Source: Caballeronia sp. LZ062
Lineage (GTDB): Bacteria; Pseudomonadota; Gammaproteobacteria; Burkholderiales; Burkholderiaceae
Direction: 5' to 3'
Assembly (NCBI RefSeq): GCF_031450785.1
Contig: NZ_JARTWB010000001.1
Location: forward strand, 992,001-1,056,000
Length of the DNA stretch: 64,000 bases
The position numbers were made by a program, and so were the translations under genes. Every line of letters starts with the position of its first letter. Within the stretch, counting starts at the first letter, position 1. The notes beneath the pieces are model-generated. The model was not told the DNA's origin. It worked only from the letters and a program-made list of their open reading frames with translations, and did not search any database. Positions 47,425-55,521 of the stretch are shown here, in pieces.

Positions 47425-48150
47425 CTAGCCGACCTGATTCAGCTCGAACACGCAATCGATTGCGTGACCGTTCCAGTTGTATTCGAGATACGCGGCGTGA
47501 TGACAGTCGCGCAAGAGCGTCGTGCGCAGCGCGGCCAGACATTCGCCGCGCGGATCGCGCACCGACGGATACACGATGCCCGGCGCGCCCGCCGCCCGCA
47601 CCGCGCGCCCGAGCGCCATGCCGGGCGCGTAGTCGTCCGGCGCGAGAATCTGCGGATTCAGACCGGCTTGCGCGATGCAATCGCCGCGCAGATCCACGAC
47701 TTCGCCGCGCGCCGTCACCCGGTACAGCCGCATCTGCTGACGCAGCGGCGCTTCGTTCGTGGCCGCGAGAAAAAGACTGGCGTGATAGCGCGTCTCCGCA
47801 ATCGCGGTCTGCCGCTCGCGCGCGCAATAGAACACGCCGTAGCTGCCGTCCGAAAAGCGGCTGCCGTTCGGATTCAGATGTGTGAAAGCAGCCATGATGG
47901 GACCGCATCCTGGCCCGAAGCAACGTTCTTCGGGCGGCACGAGATCGAGTTCGCCGACTTCCGTGCGCAGACGGTCGTTGGTCATGGCTTCGAGCGCATA
48001 GAGCGCGTCGAAATCCTGCGGTGACGCGACGCGGTCGAAGAGATTCACGGCGGGAAAGCGCGTCGGAATCACGCGATACGCCGGCGACCAGTCCAGTTCG
48101 CTGTGCGGCCAACGGTCCCGCCAGTTCGATTCAGCCTGTTTTCCGGTCAC
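47425..48150 (-). CDS. RES-domain toxin
   Basis: A 241-residue RES-family protein. Known members degrade NAD+ or ADP-ribosylate a target in RES-Xre toxin-antitoxin pairs. The conserved region runs from AYRVIPTRFPA through GSRFSDGSYGVFYCARERQTAIAETRYH (with E119) to the C-terminal HAIDCVFELNQVG. The start is a GTG at 48150 whose first bases overlap the antitoxin stop (GTGA), showing translational coupling. Longer upstream reading simply reads through the antitoxin in another frame. Confidence 0.9.
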   Translation of the reverse strand: MTGKQAESNWRDRWPHSELDWSPAYRVIPTRFPAVNLFDRVASPQDFDALYALEAMTNDRLRTEVGELDLVPPEERCFGPGCGPIMAAFTHLNPNGSRFSDGSYGVFYCARERQTAIAETRYHASLFLAATNEAPLRQQMRLYRVTARGEVVDLRGDCIAQAGLNPQILAPDDYAPGMALGRAVRAAGAPGIVYPSVRDPRGECLAALRTTLLRDCHHAAYLEYNWNGHAIDCVFELNQVG

Positions 48151-48584
48151 GCCCAGCCGCCTCGCATTGCGTCGAGATACTGGCGCACGGCGACCAGATC
48201 GCTGACATTGCCCGCGAGCATGCGTTCCAATGCGGGCCGTCCGCCGAACGCCGGCGCGTTGTTGGGGCGCTTGACCCACGTATCGGCGGCTTGCGGGTCG
48301 GGCAAGAGAATCTGCAGCGCCTTGTAGATGCCGAGAATCAGCGAAAGGCGTTCGAGCGTGTCGCGCCCGAGCCGGGCGGATTGCGGCGTGCCTTTCCACT
48401 TGAAGAAGGTGGAACGCCCTGGTTTGCCGAGCAGAACGATTTGCTCTTCGGCGGAAAGCGCCCAAGCTTCGGCAATCTTGAAGAAGGCGCGCAGGCCGGC
48501 AGCGGACAGGTCGCTTAGATCCGGCGCCGGACGCGGTGCCGGATGGCCGGTCGCTGTGGAAGCGGCACGTGCGGCGTGAGGCAT
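48147..48584 (-). CDS. Xre/MbcA/ParS-type antitoxin
   Basis: A 145-residue protein of the DUF2384 antitoxin type. The N-terminal half includes an Xre-like helix-turn-helix (SAEEQIVLLGKPGRSTFFKWK). The C-terminal part has the toxin-binding segment around RPNNAPAFGGRPALERMLAGN, with the GGRPALERM signature typical of RES antitoxins. It precedes and overlaps the toxin gene by 4 bases. GGAGA lies 9 bases before the ATG. Dyads upstream suggest it represses its own promoter. Confidence 0.92.
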   Translation of the reverse strand: MPHAARAASTATGHPAPRPAPDLSDLSAAGLRAFFKIAEAWALSAEEQIVLLGKPGRSTFFKWKGTPQSARLGRDTLERLSLILGIYKALQILLPDPQAADTWVKRPNNAPAFGGRPALERMLAGNVSDLVAVRQYLDAMRGGWA

Positions 48585-48586
48585 GT

Positions 48587-48643
48587 CGTTAAGTCTCCAA
48601 AGGAACTCTTAACGCATGTTAGTCCATATCTGGATTTATACAA
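48587..48643 (-). promoter_or_regulatory. Promoter and operator of the RES-Xre pair
   Basis: On the minus strand, TTGTAT (48638-48643) and TAACAT (48616-48621) are separated by 16 bases. The spacer contains the dyad TCCATATCTGGA (48623-48634). A second dyad, CGTTAAG (48587-48593) with CTTAACG (48608-48614), lies just downstream in the leader. This is a classic layout for autorepression by the antitoxin. Confidence 0.55.
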
Positions 48644-48675
48644 GATAAATCTCGCTTCCGGGCGCGTTACATGGG

Positions 48676-48951
48676 TTATTCGTCGTCGTCATCGGACGGA
48701 CCGAATCGGCGGCCGGGCGTGTGCGACTGCAACGCATCCGCGATATCCGAAGGCGTGCAATCGGCGCGCAGCACGCATCGTTGTACACGCGGATCGCTCT
48801 TCAGCGTCCATTCGACGGTGCGGTACGGTTCACCCCATAGGCGCTCGATCGGCGCAGAGAGGCGGCAGCGGCTCAGCTTCAGCGCGGTATGGCGACGCAT
48901 GGCGCGGGCAAGATTGGCGAACGTCGGGCGGGCGGCGGTGTTGGCAGACAT
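48676..48951 (-). CDS. Small hypothetical protein (91 residues)
   Basis: A 91-residue protein with a basic N-terminal half (NLARAMRRHTALKLSRCRLS), a central GEPYRTVEWTLKSDPRVQRCVLRADC and an acidic end (SDDDDE). The mixture of conserved-looking aromatic and cysteine residues and a coherent length suggests a real gene. It has no signal peptide. I do not recognise it with confidence; DUF2866-type proteins of this genus are one possibility. It is on the minus strand, upstream of the antitoxin gene, with about 90 bases between them. Confidence 0.55.
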   Translation of the reverse strand: MSANTAARPTFANLARAMRRHTALKLSRCRLSAPIERLWGEPYRTVEWTLKSDPRVQRCVLRADCTPSDIADALQSHTPGRRFGPSDDDDE

Positions 48952-49171
48952 GGCACTTTCCTCACGTTGATGCCCGGCTGTGGCGGCCGAGCCTGATCGC
49001 GAATCGAGTGTGTTCGTGGAGAATTAAGCCCGACTTAACCGCTCCGGTCGCTTCGTCCGACGCGGCAAAACGTCGCGCGTCACCGTCTTGCGACGCGCGG
49101 CCAGCTGGTCAATAGGCGCTTCGGCATTTTCACCACGGCGCGCGCCCCCTGTTTGCCGGCCCGTCGCATTA

Positions 49172-49187
49172 CTGTATATTCGTACAG
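49172..49187 (+). promoter_or_regulatory. LexA/SOS box
   Basis: CTGTATATTCGTACAG matches the proteobacterial LexA consensus CTGT-N8-ACAG exactly, with an AT-rich centre. It lies 25 bases upstream of the ATG at 49213, a typical operator distance over a promoter. A second box was not seen nearby. Confidence 0.75.
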
Positions 49188-49212
49188 CTTGTCCGCAACG
49201 AGGAGTTTGCCG

Positions 49213-49443
49213 ATGATTTCCCGCAACGATTCGATCGAAGCTGCCGCCCTTGAGCGCTTCATGCGCGCGAGCCGCGCCGTGAACGTCGCGTTCGACGCCA
49301 CGCGGGGCGAACCGCCTCTCGAAGGGGGCACGCAGTCTGTCGCGCGTTCGCTTGCCCGCCTCGACGCCGCGCTGCGCGAACTCGAAACCTCCGAACGCTC
49401 GCTGGACGCGATCCTGTCGCGCGGCGCACGTCACGGTCACTGA
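49213..49443 (+). CDS. Small hypothetical protein under a LexA-type box
   Basis: A 76-residue soluble, helix-rich protein: MISRNDSIEAAALERFMRAS, then a middle with GEPPLEGGTQSVARSLARLD and a C-terminal helix ending RGARHGH. The ATG at 49213 has AGGAG 7 bases upstream; a longer frame from 49153 would run through the SOS box and is not used. The LexA-type box places it in the SOS response. A second small gene follows 8 bases later. I do not recognise a family, and no toxin, nuclease or phage signature is visible. Confidence 0.7.
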   Translation: MISRNDSIEAAALERFMRASRAVNVAFDATRGEPPLEGGTQSVARSLARLDAALRELETSERSLDAILSRGARHGH

Positions 49444-49451
49444 GTCCAACC

Positions 49452-49781
49452 ATGGAGCGAAACGACTTGAAGCTCGCCTGCCTGACGATAGCCTTCGCGC
49501 TCGGAACGTCGCCGGTGTTGGCGGCGCAGCGGTACACGGAAGTCTGGAACCCCCCGGAGGTGAAGTCGCAATCGGCGAAGGGCAAGGCGAGGACGCACAC
49601 CGCCTCCCGCGCAGCCGCGAAGAAAAAGCCCAGAGGGACGGCGGCGGTGAAGCAGATTGCCGACAAGGCGGCCATCGAGCAACCTGCCGTCACGCCCCGG
49701 GCAAACGCTGCATCCACGAAGCAGACGGAGCCGGTCATTCCCCGCAAGATCGAACCGAACGGTCAGGTCATGCGGGTCTGA
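49452..49781 (+). CDS. Small exported hypothetical protein
   Basis: A 109-residue protein with a signal peptide (MERNDLKLACLTIAFALG, cleavage likely after VLAA) and a mature part rich in Lys, Ala, Pro and Thr. The mature N-terminus QRYTEVWNPPEV looks specific; the remainder is low-complexity. It starts 8 bases after the SOS-box gene and ends just before a strong terminator, so the two form one transcript. There is no clear Shine-Dalgarno sequence; translation may be coupled. Function is unknown. Confidence 0.65.
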   Translation: MERNDLKLACLTIAFALGTSPVLAAQRYTEVWNPPEVKSQSAKGKARTHTASRAAAKKKPRGTAAVKQIADKAAIEQPAVTPRANAASTKQTEPVIPRKIEPNGQVMRV

Positions 49782-49805
49782 TCCATGGAACGCGGCACGC
49801 AATAA

Positions 49806-49834
49806 AAAAGGGCGCTCAATCGAGCGCCCTTTTT
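49806..49834 (+). terminator. Rho-independent terminator
   Basis: GGGCGCTC (49810-49817) pairs with GAGCGCCC (49822-49829) over a 4-base loop, with A residues before and a T run after. It ends the SOS-box two-gene unit and can also act in the other direction. Confidence 0.9.
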
Positions 49835-49874
49835 CATTTACCAGCAGCGGACGCCTCACGGCACCCGCAAGATG

Positions 49875-50033
49875 TCATAAGCGGCCCATCAAAAGCAGAA
49901 CGATCACCACGATCAATACAACGCCGAGAATACCGCTAGGCCCGTAGCCCCAGCTTCGGCTGTGCGGCCACGAGGGAATGGCGCCGATCAGCAGCAGAAT
50001 GAGGATGATGAGCAGGATGGTTCCGATCGTCAT
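49875..50033 (-). CDS. DUF3309-family small membrane protein
   Basis: A 52-residue protein starting at ATG 50033 with AGGAG upstream: MTIGTILLIILILLLIGAIP, then WPHSRSWGYGPSGILG and a second hydrophobic stretch ending LLLMGRL. The two helices around a conserved W/S/G-rich loop are the DUF3309 pattern. The role is unknown; such proteins are common small inner-membrane components of proteobacteria. It is transcribed alone. Confidence 0.88.
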   Translation of the reverse strand: MTIGTILLIILILLLIGAIPSWPHSRSWGYGPSGILGVVLIVVIVLLLMGRL

Positions 50034-50314
50034 TTGACTTCTCCTTATAAAAGACCGCGCCACCATCCGGCTCGACGTGGACCTCCCAGCCTGCTTACAC
50101 GTCTTAGCGCAGCGGCATTCCAGCCGCTGGCCGTCCGGCGTTGCGATCGACGAGGAGCAAAAAGCAAAGCTCGTGCCATTCAGCGTCAAGGCGCAGCAGC
50201 AAGGCGCCGCACGCGTCTGCGGCGCAGCGCGCGGCGACAGCGATTGTCAAAATGAAAGACCGGGTATCGGCGTGAGCAAGATTTTCAAAGCGTCGCGTGC
50301 GCCGGGTCTCCGCG

Positions 50315-51898
50315 TTAGAAGAGGCTGCGAAACGCCCAGAAGAGGGCTGCGGAAAGCGCGATCGACACCGGCAGCGTCAGCAGCCACGCGAGCGCCAGGC
50401 TGCGCACCGTGCGCCATTGCAGGCCCGAGCCGTTGGCCGCCATCGTGCCCGCAACGCCCGATGACAGCACGTGCGTCGTGCTGACGGGCAGGCCGTAGAC
50501 GTCGGCGGCGCCGATGGTCAGCATGGCGACGAGCTCGGCCGACGCGCCCTGTCCATACGTCAGATGCGTCTTGCCGATGCGCTCACCCACCGTCACGACG
50601 ATGCGCTTCCAGCCGACCATCGTTCCAAGACCGAGCGCCACGGCGACCGCGACCTTTACCCACGTCGGAATGAACTTTGTCGCGTGATCGAGTTGATGCT
50701 TGTAGTTGTCGAGCACGGCGGTATCCGCAGGCGCGAAGGCCGGCGTCTTCTGCTTTTCCATCACCCGCAGCGCTTCCGACGCGATGTACATCTCGTTGCG
50801 CACGTTCCGCACGTTGCCTTGCGGCACCGAAGCGATCGTCTCGCTCGGGCGAATCTGCGATTCAATGGATCCGATCAGCGCGGTCAGCGACGCGATGGTA
50901 TCGGGCGCAAGCGTCTTGGTCTGCACGAATTTCTCGACCTGCGCGCGCGCGTCCGGCGCCGGTGCCGCGTTGCCGCCGTACCGCCGGAGCGTCTCGGTCG
51001 CGCTGTGGCTCACCGCGAGGAAGGTCTGAGTTTCGGCCGGCGTAACGGCCTTATTCAGCGCGTAGGCCGTGGGCACCGTGCCGATCAGGATCAGCATGAT
51101 GAGGCCCATGCCCTTCTGGCCGTCGTTGGAGCCGTGCGCGAACGACACGCCCGTACACGTGAGAATCAGCAGGCAGCGGATCCAGAAGGGCGGCGGCGTG
51201 TTCTTCTTCGGCTCCTGATAGAGCGCCGGCACGCGCACGACCAGCTTCAACACGTACAGCAGAAAGCCCGCGAGCACGAAGCCGACGATCGGCGAAAACA
51301 GCAGCGACTTGCCGACCGACACGGCCTGGCTCCAGTCGACGCCCGACGTGCCGGTCGATCCGTGCAGCATCTGGTTCATCAGGCCGACGCCGATCACCGA
51401 GCCGATCAGCGTATGCGAACTGGACGACGGCAAGCCGAGCGCCCATGTCCCCAGGTTCCAGATGATCGCCGCGATGAGCAGCGCGAAGACCATCGCGAAG
51501 CCCTGCGAACTCCCGACGCCGATGATCAGTTCCACCGGCAGCAATTGCAGGATGCCGAACGCGACGGCGCCGCTCGAAATCAGCACGCCGATGAAATTCC
51601 ACGCGCCGGACCAGACGACGGCCAGATTCGGCGTCAGCGAGTGTGTGTAGATGACGGTCGCGACCGCGTTCGCCGTGTCGTGGAAGCCGTTCACGAACTC
51701 GAAGCCGAGCGCGATCATGAGCGCGATGGCAAGCAGGATGTACGGAAACGCCGACGATTCGCGCACCGGCGCGAGATCTTCGAACAGGTGCAGGATGCAG
51801 TACACGACGCCCGCCGCGATGGCGAGCAGGAACACCAGAAACGCGAAACGCTGTCCTGGCGTGCGGCCTTGCGTCTGGGGAAAAACAACCTGGTTCAT
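50315..51898 (-). CDS. PiT-family inorganic phosphate transporter
   Basis: A 527-residue membrane protein with two PiT domains. The conserved GFEFVNGFHDTANAVATVIYT near residue 65 and a second GADVYGLPVSTTHVLSSGVAGTMAAN near the C-terminus are the family repeats. A central soluble loop (about 310-420) separates them. It imports phosphate, usually as a metal-phosphate complex, by ion symport. The start is ATG 51898 with AAGGA upstream; a longer frame continues but is not protein-like. It is divergent from modE, sharing a 237-base region. Confidence 0.95.
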   Translation of the reverse strand: MNQVVFPQTQGRTPGQRFAFLVFLLAIAAGVVYCILHLFEDLAPVRESSAFPYILLAIALMIALGFEFVNGFHDTANAVATVIYTHSLTPNLAVVWSGAWNFIGVLISSGAVAFGILQLLPVELIIGVGSSQGFAMVFALLIAAIIWNLGTWALGLPSSSSHTLIGSVIGVGLMNQMLHGSTGTSGVDWSQAVSVGKSLLFSPIVGFVLAGFLLYVLKLVVRVPALYQEPKKNTPPPFWIRCLLILTCTGVSFAHGSNDGQKGMGLIMLILIGTVPTAYALNKAVTPAETQTFLAVSHSATETLRRYGGNAAPAPDARAQVEKFVQTKTLAPDTIASLTALIGSIESQIRPSETIASVPQGNVRNVRNEMYIASEALRVMEKQKTPAFAPADTAVLDNYKHQLDHATKFIPTWVKVAVAVALGLGTMVGWKRIVVTVGERIGKTHLTYGQGASAELVAMLTIGAADVYGLPVSTTHVLSSGVAGTMAANGSGLQWRTVRSLALAWLLTLPVSIALSAALFWAFRSLF

Positions 51899-52065
51899 GG
51901 CACGTCCTTGGGGCGAGGAACTCCGGCGACGACGGGGCGGAAGCCGGGAAAGGGAAAAGGCCATGTTTCCCGGGCCGTGTGTCGGTTTCATGACCCCGTG
52001 AACAATTCCTATTTCCTCTGATGTGTCGTTCGAAGGACCGCAGCGAGCTGCGCGGAAGACGCCGA

Positions 52066-52071
52066 TATAAT
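52066..52071 (+). promoter_or_regulatory. Possible -10 box of modE
   Basis: A perfect TATAAT lies 65 bases upstream of the modE ATG, within CGATATAATCCG. There is no good -35 partner at 16-18 bases. The preceding CGATATA resembles half of a ModE operator, but no second half is present. Confidence 0.35.
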
Positions 52072-52135
52072 CCGGCGGCGCGTTTTGCGTTTTGTTTTGC
52101 GTTTCGTGCATCCGTTTCACTCAAGAGGCGACCCG

Positions 52136-52960
52136 ATGATCAAGACGACACCCCCCGCCGCGTCGGAACCGCTTGAGTTCGGTGGCTCGGTATGGGTGAA
52201 AAGCGGCGGCGAAACGCTCGGCGGGGCGGCACGGATCGCGTTGCTGGCGGCGATTAGCGATACCGGTTCGATCACCGCGGCGGCGAAGCGCGTCGGCATG
52301 AGTTACAAGGCGGCGTGGGACGCCGTCGATACGATGAACAATCTCGCCGGCGAGCCGCTCGTGACGAGCGCGACCGGTGGTCGGGGCGGCGGCGGCACGC
52401 GGCTCACGGCGTCGGCGCTGCGGCTCATCGACACTTATCGCGCGGTGGAGCGCGAGCATCGCAAGTTTCTTCAGCACGCGAGCGAAGCCATCGAAGGTTT
52501 CGAACGCGATTGGCAACTTATCGGGAGATTGGGGATGAGAACGAGCGCACGAAACCAACTGGCAGGCAAGGTCACGAAAGTCACGCGCGGCGCGGTGAAC
52601 GACGAAGTCGAACTCGGCTTGCCGGGCGGCCAGACCATCGTCGCCGTTGTCACGCACGAAAGCACGGAGGCGCTCGGCTTGCAGGAAGGCAGCGACGCGT
52701 TTGCGCTCATCAAGGCGTCGTGGGTCATGGTGATGGAAGATGCGCCCGCGAAGCTGTCGGCGCGCAATCAGTTACGCGGGACCATTGCCAGCCTGACGCG
52801 CGGAGCGGTCAACGCGGAAGTCACGCTTTCCCTCGACGACTCGACGACCATCACCGCGATCATCACCAATCAGAGCGCAGACACGCTCGGACTCGCCGAA
52901 GGCCAGAAGGCCGTCGCGGTGATCAAGGCGTCCAGCGTGATCATCGGCGTCAACGACTGA
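52136..52960 (+). CDS. modE: ModE-type molybdate-responsive regulator
   Basis: A 274-residue protein with a winged helix-turn-helix (about 20-115; ISDTGSITAAAKRVGMSYKAAWDAV and ATGGRGGGGTRLT) and two C-terminal TOBE/Mop molybdate-binding domains (about 140-205 and 210-274; SARNQLAGKVTKVTRGAVNDE, SARNQLRGTIASLTRGAVNAE). ModE dimers bind molybdate and control modABC and molybdoenzyme genes. No mod transport genes lie in the window. Start ATG 52136 with AAGAGG upstream. Confidence 0.94.
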   Translation: MIKTTPPAASEPLEFGGSVWVKSGGETLGGAARIALLAAISDTGSITAAAKRVGMSYKAAWDAVDTMNNLAGEPLVTSATGGRGGGGTRLTASALRLIDTYRAVEREHRKFLQHASEAIEGFERDWQLIGRLGMRTSARNQLAGKVTKVTRGAVNDEVELGLPGGQTIVAVVTHESTEALGLQEGSDAFALIKASWVMVMEDAPAKLSARNQLRGTIASLTRGAVNAEVTLSLDDSTTITAIITNQSADTLGLAEGQKAVAVIKASSVIIGVND

Positions 52961-52973
52961 GGCCGACCGGAAC

Positions 52974-53663
52974 TTACGCGGCGGCGCGCTCGCGCGGCAC
53001 TTGCAGATCGGCGCGTCGCTCAGGCGCGCGATAGATCTTCGCCTTCCAGCGCGCTCGCACGTAGGGGCGCTCGTGGCCGGACAATCCGAGCGCGATCTCC
53101 GTGATCCAGTGCTGCGTCGGAACCGGCACGCCGTGCAGCGCCACGACGACCGCGCCGAGACTTGCCGCGACGGGCGTCGGCGAGAGCTTTCCCGGCTCCG
53201 CTTTCCGCGCAATCCAGGCGAAGGCAATCGCGACGGCACCACCGAGCACACATCCCGCGACGACCTCCGACACCGAGTGGGCGTTGACCACCACGCGCGA
53301 CCCGCCAACCACCACGCCCAGCAGCAAACCCACGGCAACGCCTGCCGCCCGCAGTGCGCCGCGCGCCGGCAAAAGCGCGACGAAGAGAGCGACCGGCAGC
53401 ACCGCAGTCGCCATGAAGGCATGCCCGCTGATGCCCGTGAAGTCGAGGGTGCGCACGCCGATTCCCCAGCCGATGAAGGCAATCTTGCTGAATGCGACGC
53501 ATGCGCTGCCCGCACCCAGCAGCGCGAGCCATGCGAACGTGTACTTGCAGCGATAACCGAGCGCCAGCCACGCAGCGGCGGCAAGCCCGACCGGCAGCAT
53601 CACGCCGATGCTGCCGAGCGCGGTGATGCTCATCCAAAGCGAAGCGGGTAGATCGAAATTCAT
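52974..53663 (-). CDS. PAP2-family phosphatase
   Basis: A 229-residue membrane protein with about five helices and the acid phosphatase motifs SGH (79-81) in GISGHAFMATAVLP and SRVVVNAHSVSEVVAG (S122-R123, H129). Such enzymes dephosphorylate lipid phosphates, for example undecaprenyl diphosphate or phosphatidic acid, at the outer face of the inner membrane. I start it at ATG 53663 because the preceding region is not protein-like. It converges with modE, with 13 bases between stops. Confidence 0.88.
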   Translation of the reverse strand: MNFDLPASLWMSITALGSIGVMLPVGLAAAAWLALGYRCKYTFAWLALLGAGSACVAFSKIAFIGWGIGVRTLDFTGISGHAFMATAVLPVALFVALLPARGALRAAGVAVGLLLGVVVGGSRVVVNAHSVSEVVAGCVLGGAVAIAFAWIARKAEPGKLSPTPVAASLGAVVVALHGVPVPTQHWITEIALGLSGHERPYVRARWKAKIYRAPERRADLQVPRERAAA

Positions 53664-53884
53664 CTGGTTCGATGGGAATAGGGGTTGCTGCGATGCGGCA
53701 GTAAGGCGGCAAGCGGGGTGGGGCAGGCGCAAGTATACCTGCTCGGAGGAGGACGAAATTCGCGTGCGCGAGCTACTCCTATTTGCGCGCATTTGGGCCT
53801 AAATACGTTAAACCGTGGTCAACAATATGTAACGCCGCGCTTCAAAGCGTGTGTCGGGCAAGCCGGTCCACTTAATTAGTGGTA

Positions 53885-53899
53885 TTGTGCAGTGCAACA
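53885..53899 (+). promoter_or_regulatory. Possible PhaR-like site upstream of esterase
   Basis: TTGTGCAGTGCAACA lies 57 bases before the esterase start. TGCA-rich dyads of this kind are, as I recall, the targets of the PHA-responsive repressor PhaR upstream of phasin and depolymerase genes. A second dyad, CCACT-TAATT-AGTGG (53868-53882), lies just upstream. Confidence 0.35.
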
Positions 53900-53955
53900 C
53901 GACGCTTGCCTGTATCCGCGCGTCATCTGACACATGCTTTAGGAGAACCAGCCGA

Positions 53956-55122
53956 ATGTCGAAAAGCCTTACCAAGCTCTGGTTGCGTGGCTTGAGACGC
54001 CTGGTCGCTGGCCAAGCCGATATCATTCGCCCGCCGAAACCGCGCCCGGCCGTGAAGCCCACGCGCGCCAAAACCAAAACCGTCCGGTCCAAGCTGAAAT
54101 CCGGCGCGGCGACAAAGGCCGCGTCCGCACCGCAGGTCACCGCCCGCCCCGATATGGGCGAATCGCGTGTGAGGCCGCGGGCTTCGGCGTGGGCGCGCGG
54201 AAAGTGGGACCGCTCGTACCACTCGGCCCCGCCGGCCGCCGGCCGGTTCGTCAACCATCTGGCGTATGCGCTGTACGTGCCGCCCAGAACGGAACTCGGA
54301 CCGATGCCGCTCGTCGTCATGCTGCACGGTTGCAAGCAAACCGCGGACGAATTCGCGCAAGGCACGCGGATGAACCTGCTCGCCGATAAGTACGGCTTCG
54401 CGGTGCTTTACCCGGAGCAGTCAAAGCACGATCATCCGCATCGCTGCTGGCGCTGGTATGACGATTCGGCGACTGGCGGCGGCGGCGAGGCCGCGTCCAT
54501 CGTCTCGCTGATCCGCGCGACCGTCGCCGAGCACGAATTCGACGCCGAGCGCGTCTATTTGGCGGGGATGTCCGCGGGGGCGGGCTTGGCCGCGATGCTT
54601 GCGGTCCGCTATCCAGATATGTTCGCTGCTGTCGGTCTGCACTCGGGCGTAGTGTTCGGCGAGGCAAGTTCGGGAATCGGCGCGATGGACGTCATGCGCC
54701 GAGGAAGCCGCACCGACCCGGTCACGCTCATCGACGCGGCGCTGGACGTGCGCGACTATCCCGGCATGCCCGCCGTCATTCTTCATGGGGAGCTCGACTC
54801 GGTTGTGTCGGCCCAGAATGCAGAGCAGCTGACGCAGCAGTTTCTTCGGCTGAACGGCTTCATAGACGCAGCGGGCAAGCCTCGCGCCGGCGAGGTGCGG
54901 GAAGAAACGCATGCCGATGGCGTCGTGCGCGACTACTTCAAGAACGGGCGGCGCGTGGTGAAGACATCGATCGTGCGCGGGCTCGGCCATTCGTGGGCGG
55001 GCGGCGACGACACGGTGGCGTTCCATTCGTCGAAAGGGCCGGATTCGTCGGCTGTGCTGTGGGAGTTCTTCAAGCACCAGCGACGCTCTAGCGAAGCCGC
55101 GCGCGCCGCCTTCGTCGCCTAA
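53956..55122 (+). CDS. PHB depolymerase-family esterase
   Basis: A 388-residue alpha/beta hydrolase of the LpqC/poly(3-hydroxybutyrate) depolymerase family. The lipase box is GMSAG with S206, the oxyanion region is MLHGCKQTADEFA (122-134), and HGELDSVV and GLGHSWAGGD supply the likely acid and histidine. There is no cleavable signal peptide; the N-terminal 70 residues are basic and Pro/Lys-rich. The start is ATG 53956 with AGGAG ten bases upstream. It could degrade intracellular PHB granules or act on other esters. Confidence 0.9.
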   Translation: MSKSLTKLWLRGLRRLVAGQADIIRPPKPRPAVKPTRAKTKTVRSKLKSGAATKAASAPQVTARPDMGESRVRPRASAWARGKWDRSYHSAPPAAGRFVNHLAYALYVPPRTELGPMPLVVMLHGCKQTADEFAQGTRMNLLADKYGFAVLYPEQSKHDHPHRCWRWYDDSATGGGGEAASIVSLIRATVAEHEFDAERVYLAGMSAGAGLAAMLAVRYPDMFAAVGLHSGVVFGEASSGIGAMDVMRRGSRTDPVTLIDAALDVRDYPGMPAVILHGELDSVVSAQNAEQLTQQFLRLNGFIDAAGKPRAGEVREETHADGVVRDYFKNGRRVVKTSIVRGLGHSWAGGDDTVAFHSSKGPDSSAVLWEFFKHQRRSSEAARAAFVA

Positions 55123-55210
55123 CGGCCGGGGCGTCGTTTCGGGTGTTGCAATTTTGTCTTTAGTATCAGCGTTCTAACGGTAAATGCTGGCGTTGGATCA
55201 GGGATTACCC

Positions 55211-55216
55211 TATAAT
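55211..55216 (+). promoter_or_regulatory. -10 box upstream of DUF3563 gene
   Basis: A perfect TATAAT lies 43 bases before the ATG at 55260. There is no strong -35 at the right distance; TTGGAT (55193-55198) is only 12 bases away. Confidence 0.4.
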
Positions 55217-55259
55217 CACGTTCATAGGTAGTTACCCCAGTATCCCAGCGAGGCCAATC

Positions 55260-55433
55260 ATGTTCCTGCTTTCCCGCATTTTCCTTTTCCTGACCAAGAC
55301 CGCTGAAGAGCGTGACCGCGAGCGCGACGACGCGTACCTCGCTGAAGCCACCGACATCTACGATCTCGAATATCGCATGAAGAAGCTGGACCAGCGCGCA
55401 GCGGCACGTCACCCGTCGTGGATGGCGCACTGA
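55260..55433 (+). CDS. DUF3563-family small protein
   Basis: A 57-residue protein beginning MFLLSRIFLFLTKTAEERDR and ending HPSWMAH. Short hydrophobic N-terminus, then an acidic helix (ERDDAYLAEATDIYDLEYRMKKLD). This pattern with YLAEATDIYDLE is the DUF3563 signature common in Burkholderiaceae. Start ATG has GAGG upstream. It is transcribed alone, between the esterase and a strong terminator. The function is unknown. Confidence 0.9.
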   Translation: MFLLSRIFLFLTKTAEERDRERDDAYLAEATDIYDLEYRMKKLDQRAAARHPSWMAH

Positions 55434-55463
55434 GTCGCTCGAAAGCGCAGTCGCAGTTGATGA

Positions 55464-55491
55464 AAAAAAGCCGGCATTCGCCGGCTTTTTT
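55464..55491. terminator. Bidirectional rho-independent terminator
   Basis: AAAAAAGCCGGC (55464-55475) pairs with GCCGGCTTTTTT (55480-55491) around ATTC. It serves the DUF3563 gene on the plus strand and the BPSS1780-family gene on the minus strand. Confidence 0.92.
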
Positions 55492-55521
55492 GTTACTTGC
55501 TCGCGTCTCTGCGCGGGACAC

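Noticed and set aside
49024..49449. Minus-strand frames opposite the SOS-box gene, including one starting MRRAGKQGAR near 49169
   Set aside because: The longer frame is a shadow of the plus-strand gene. The short one would also lie beside the SOS box but has no ribosome site or family features.
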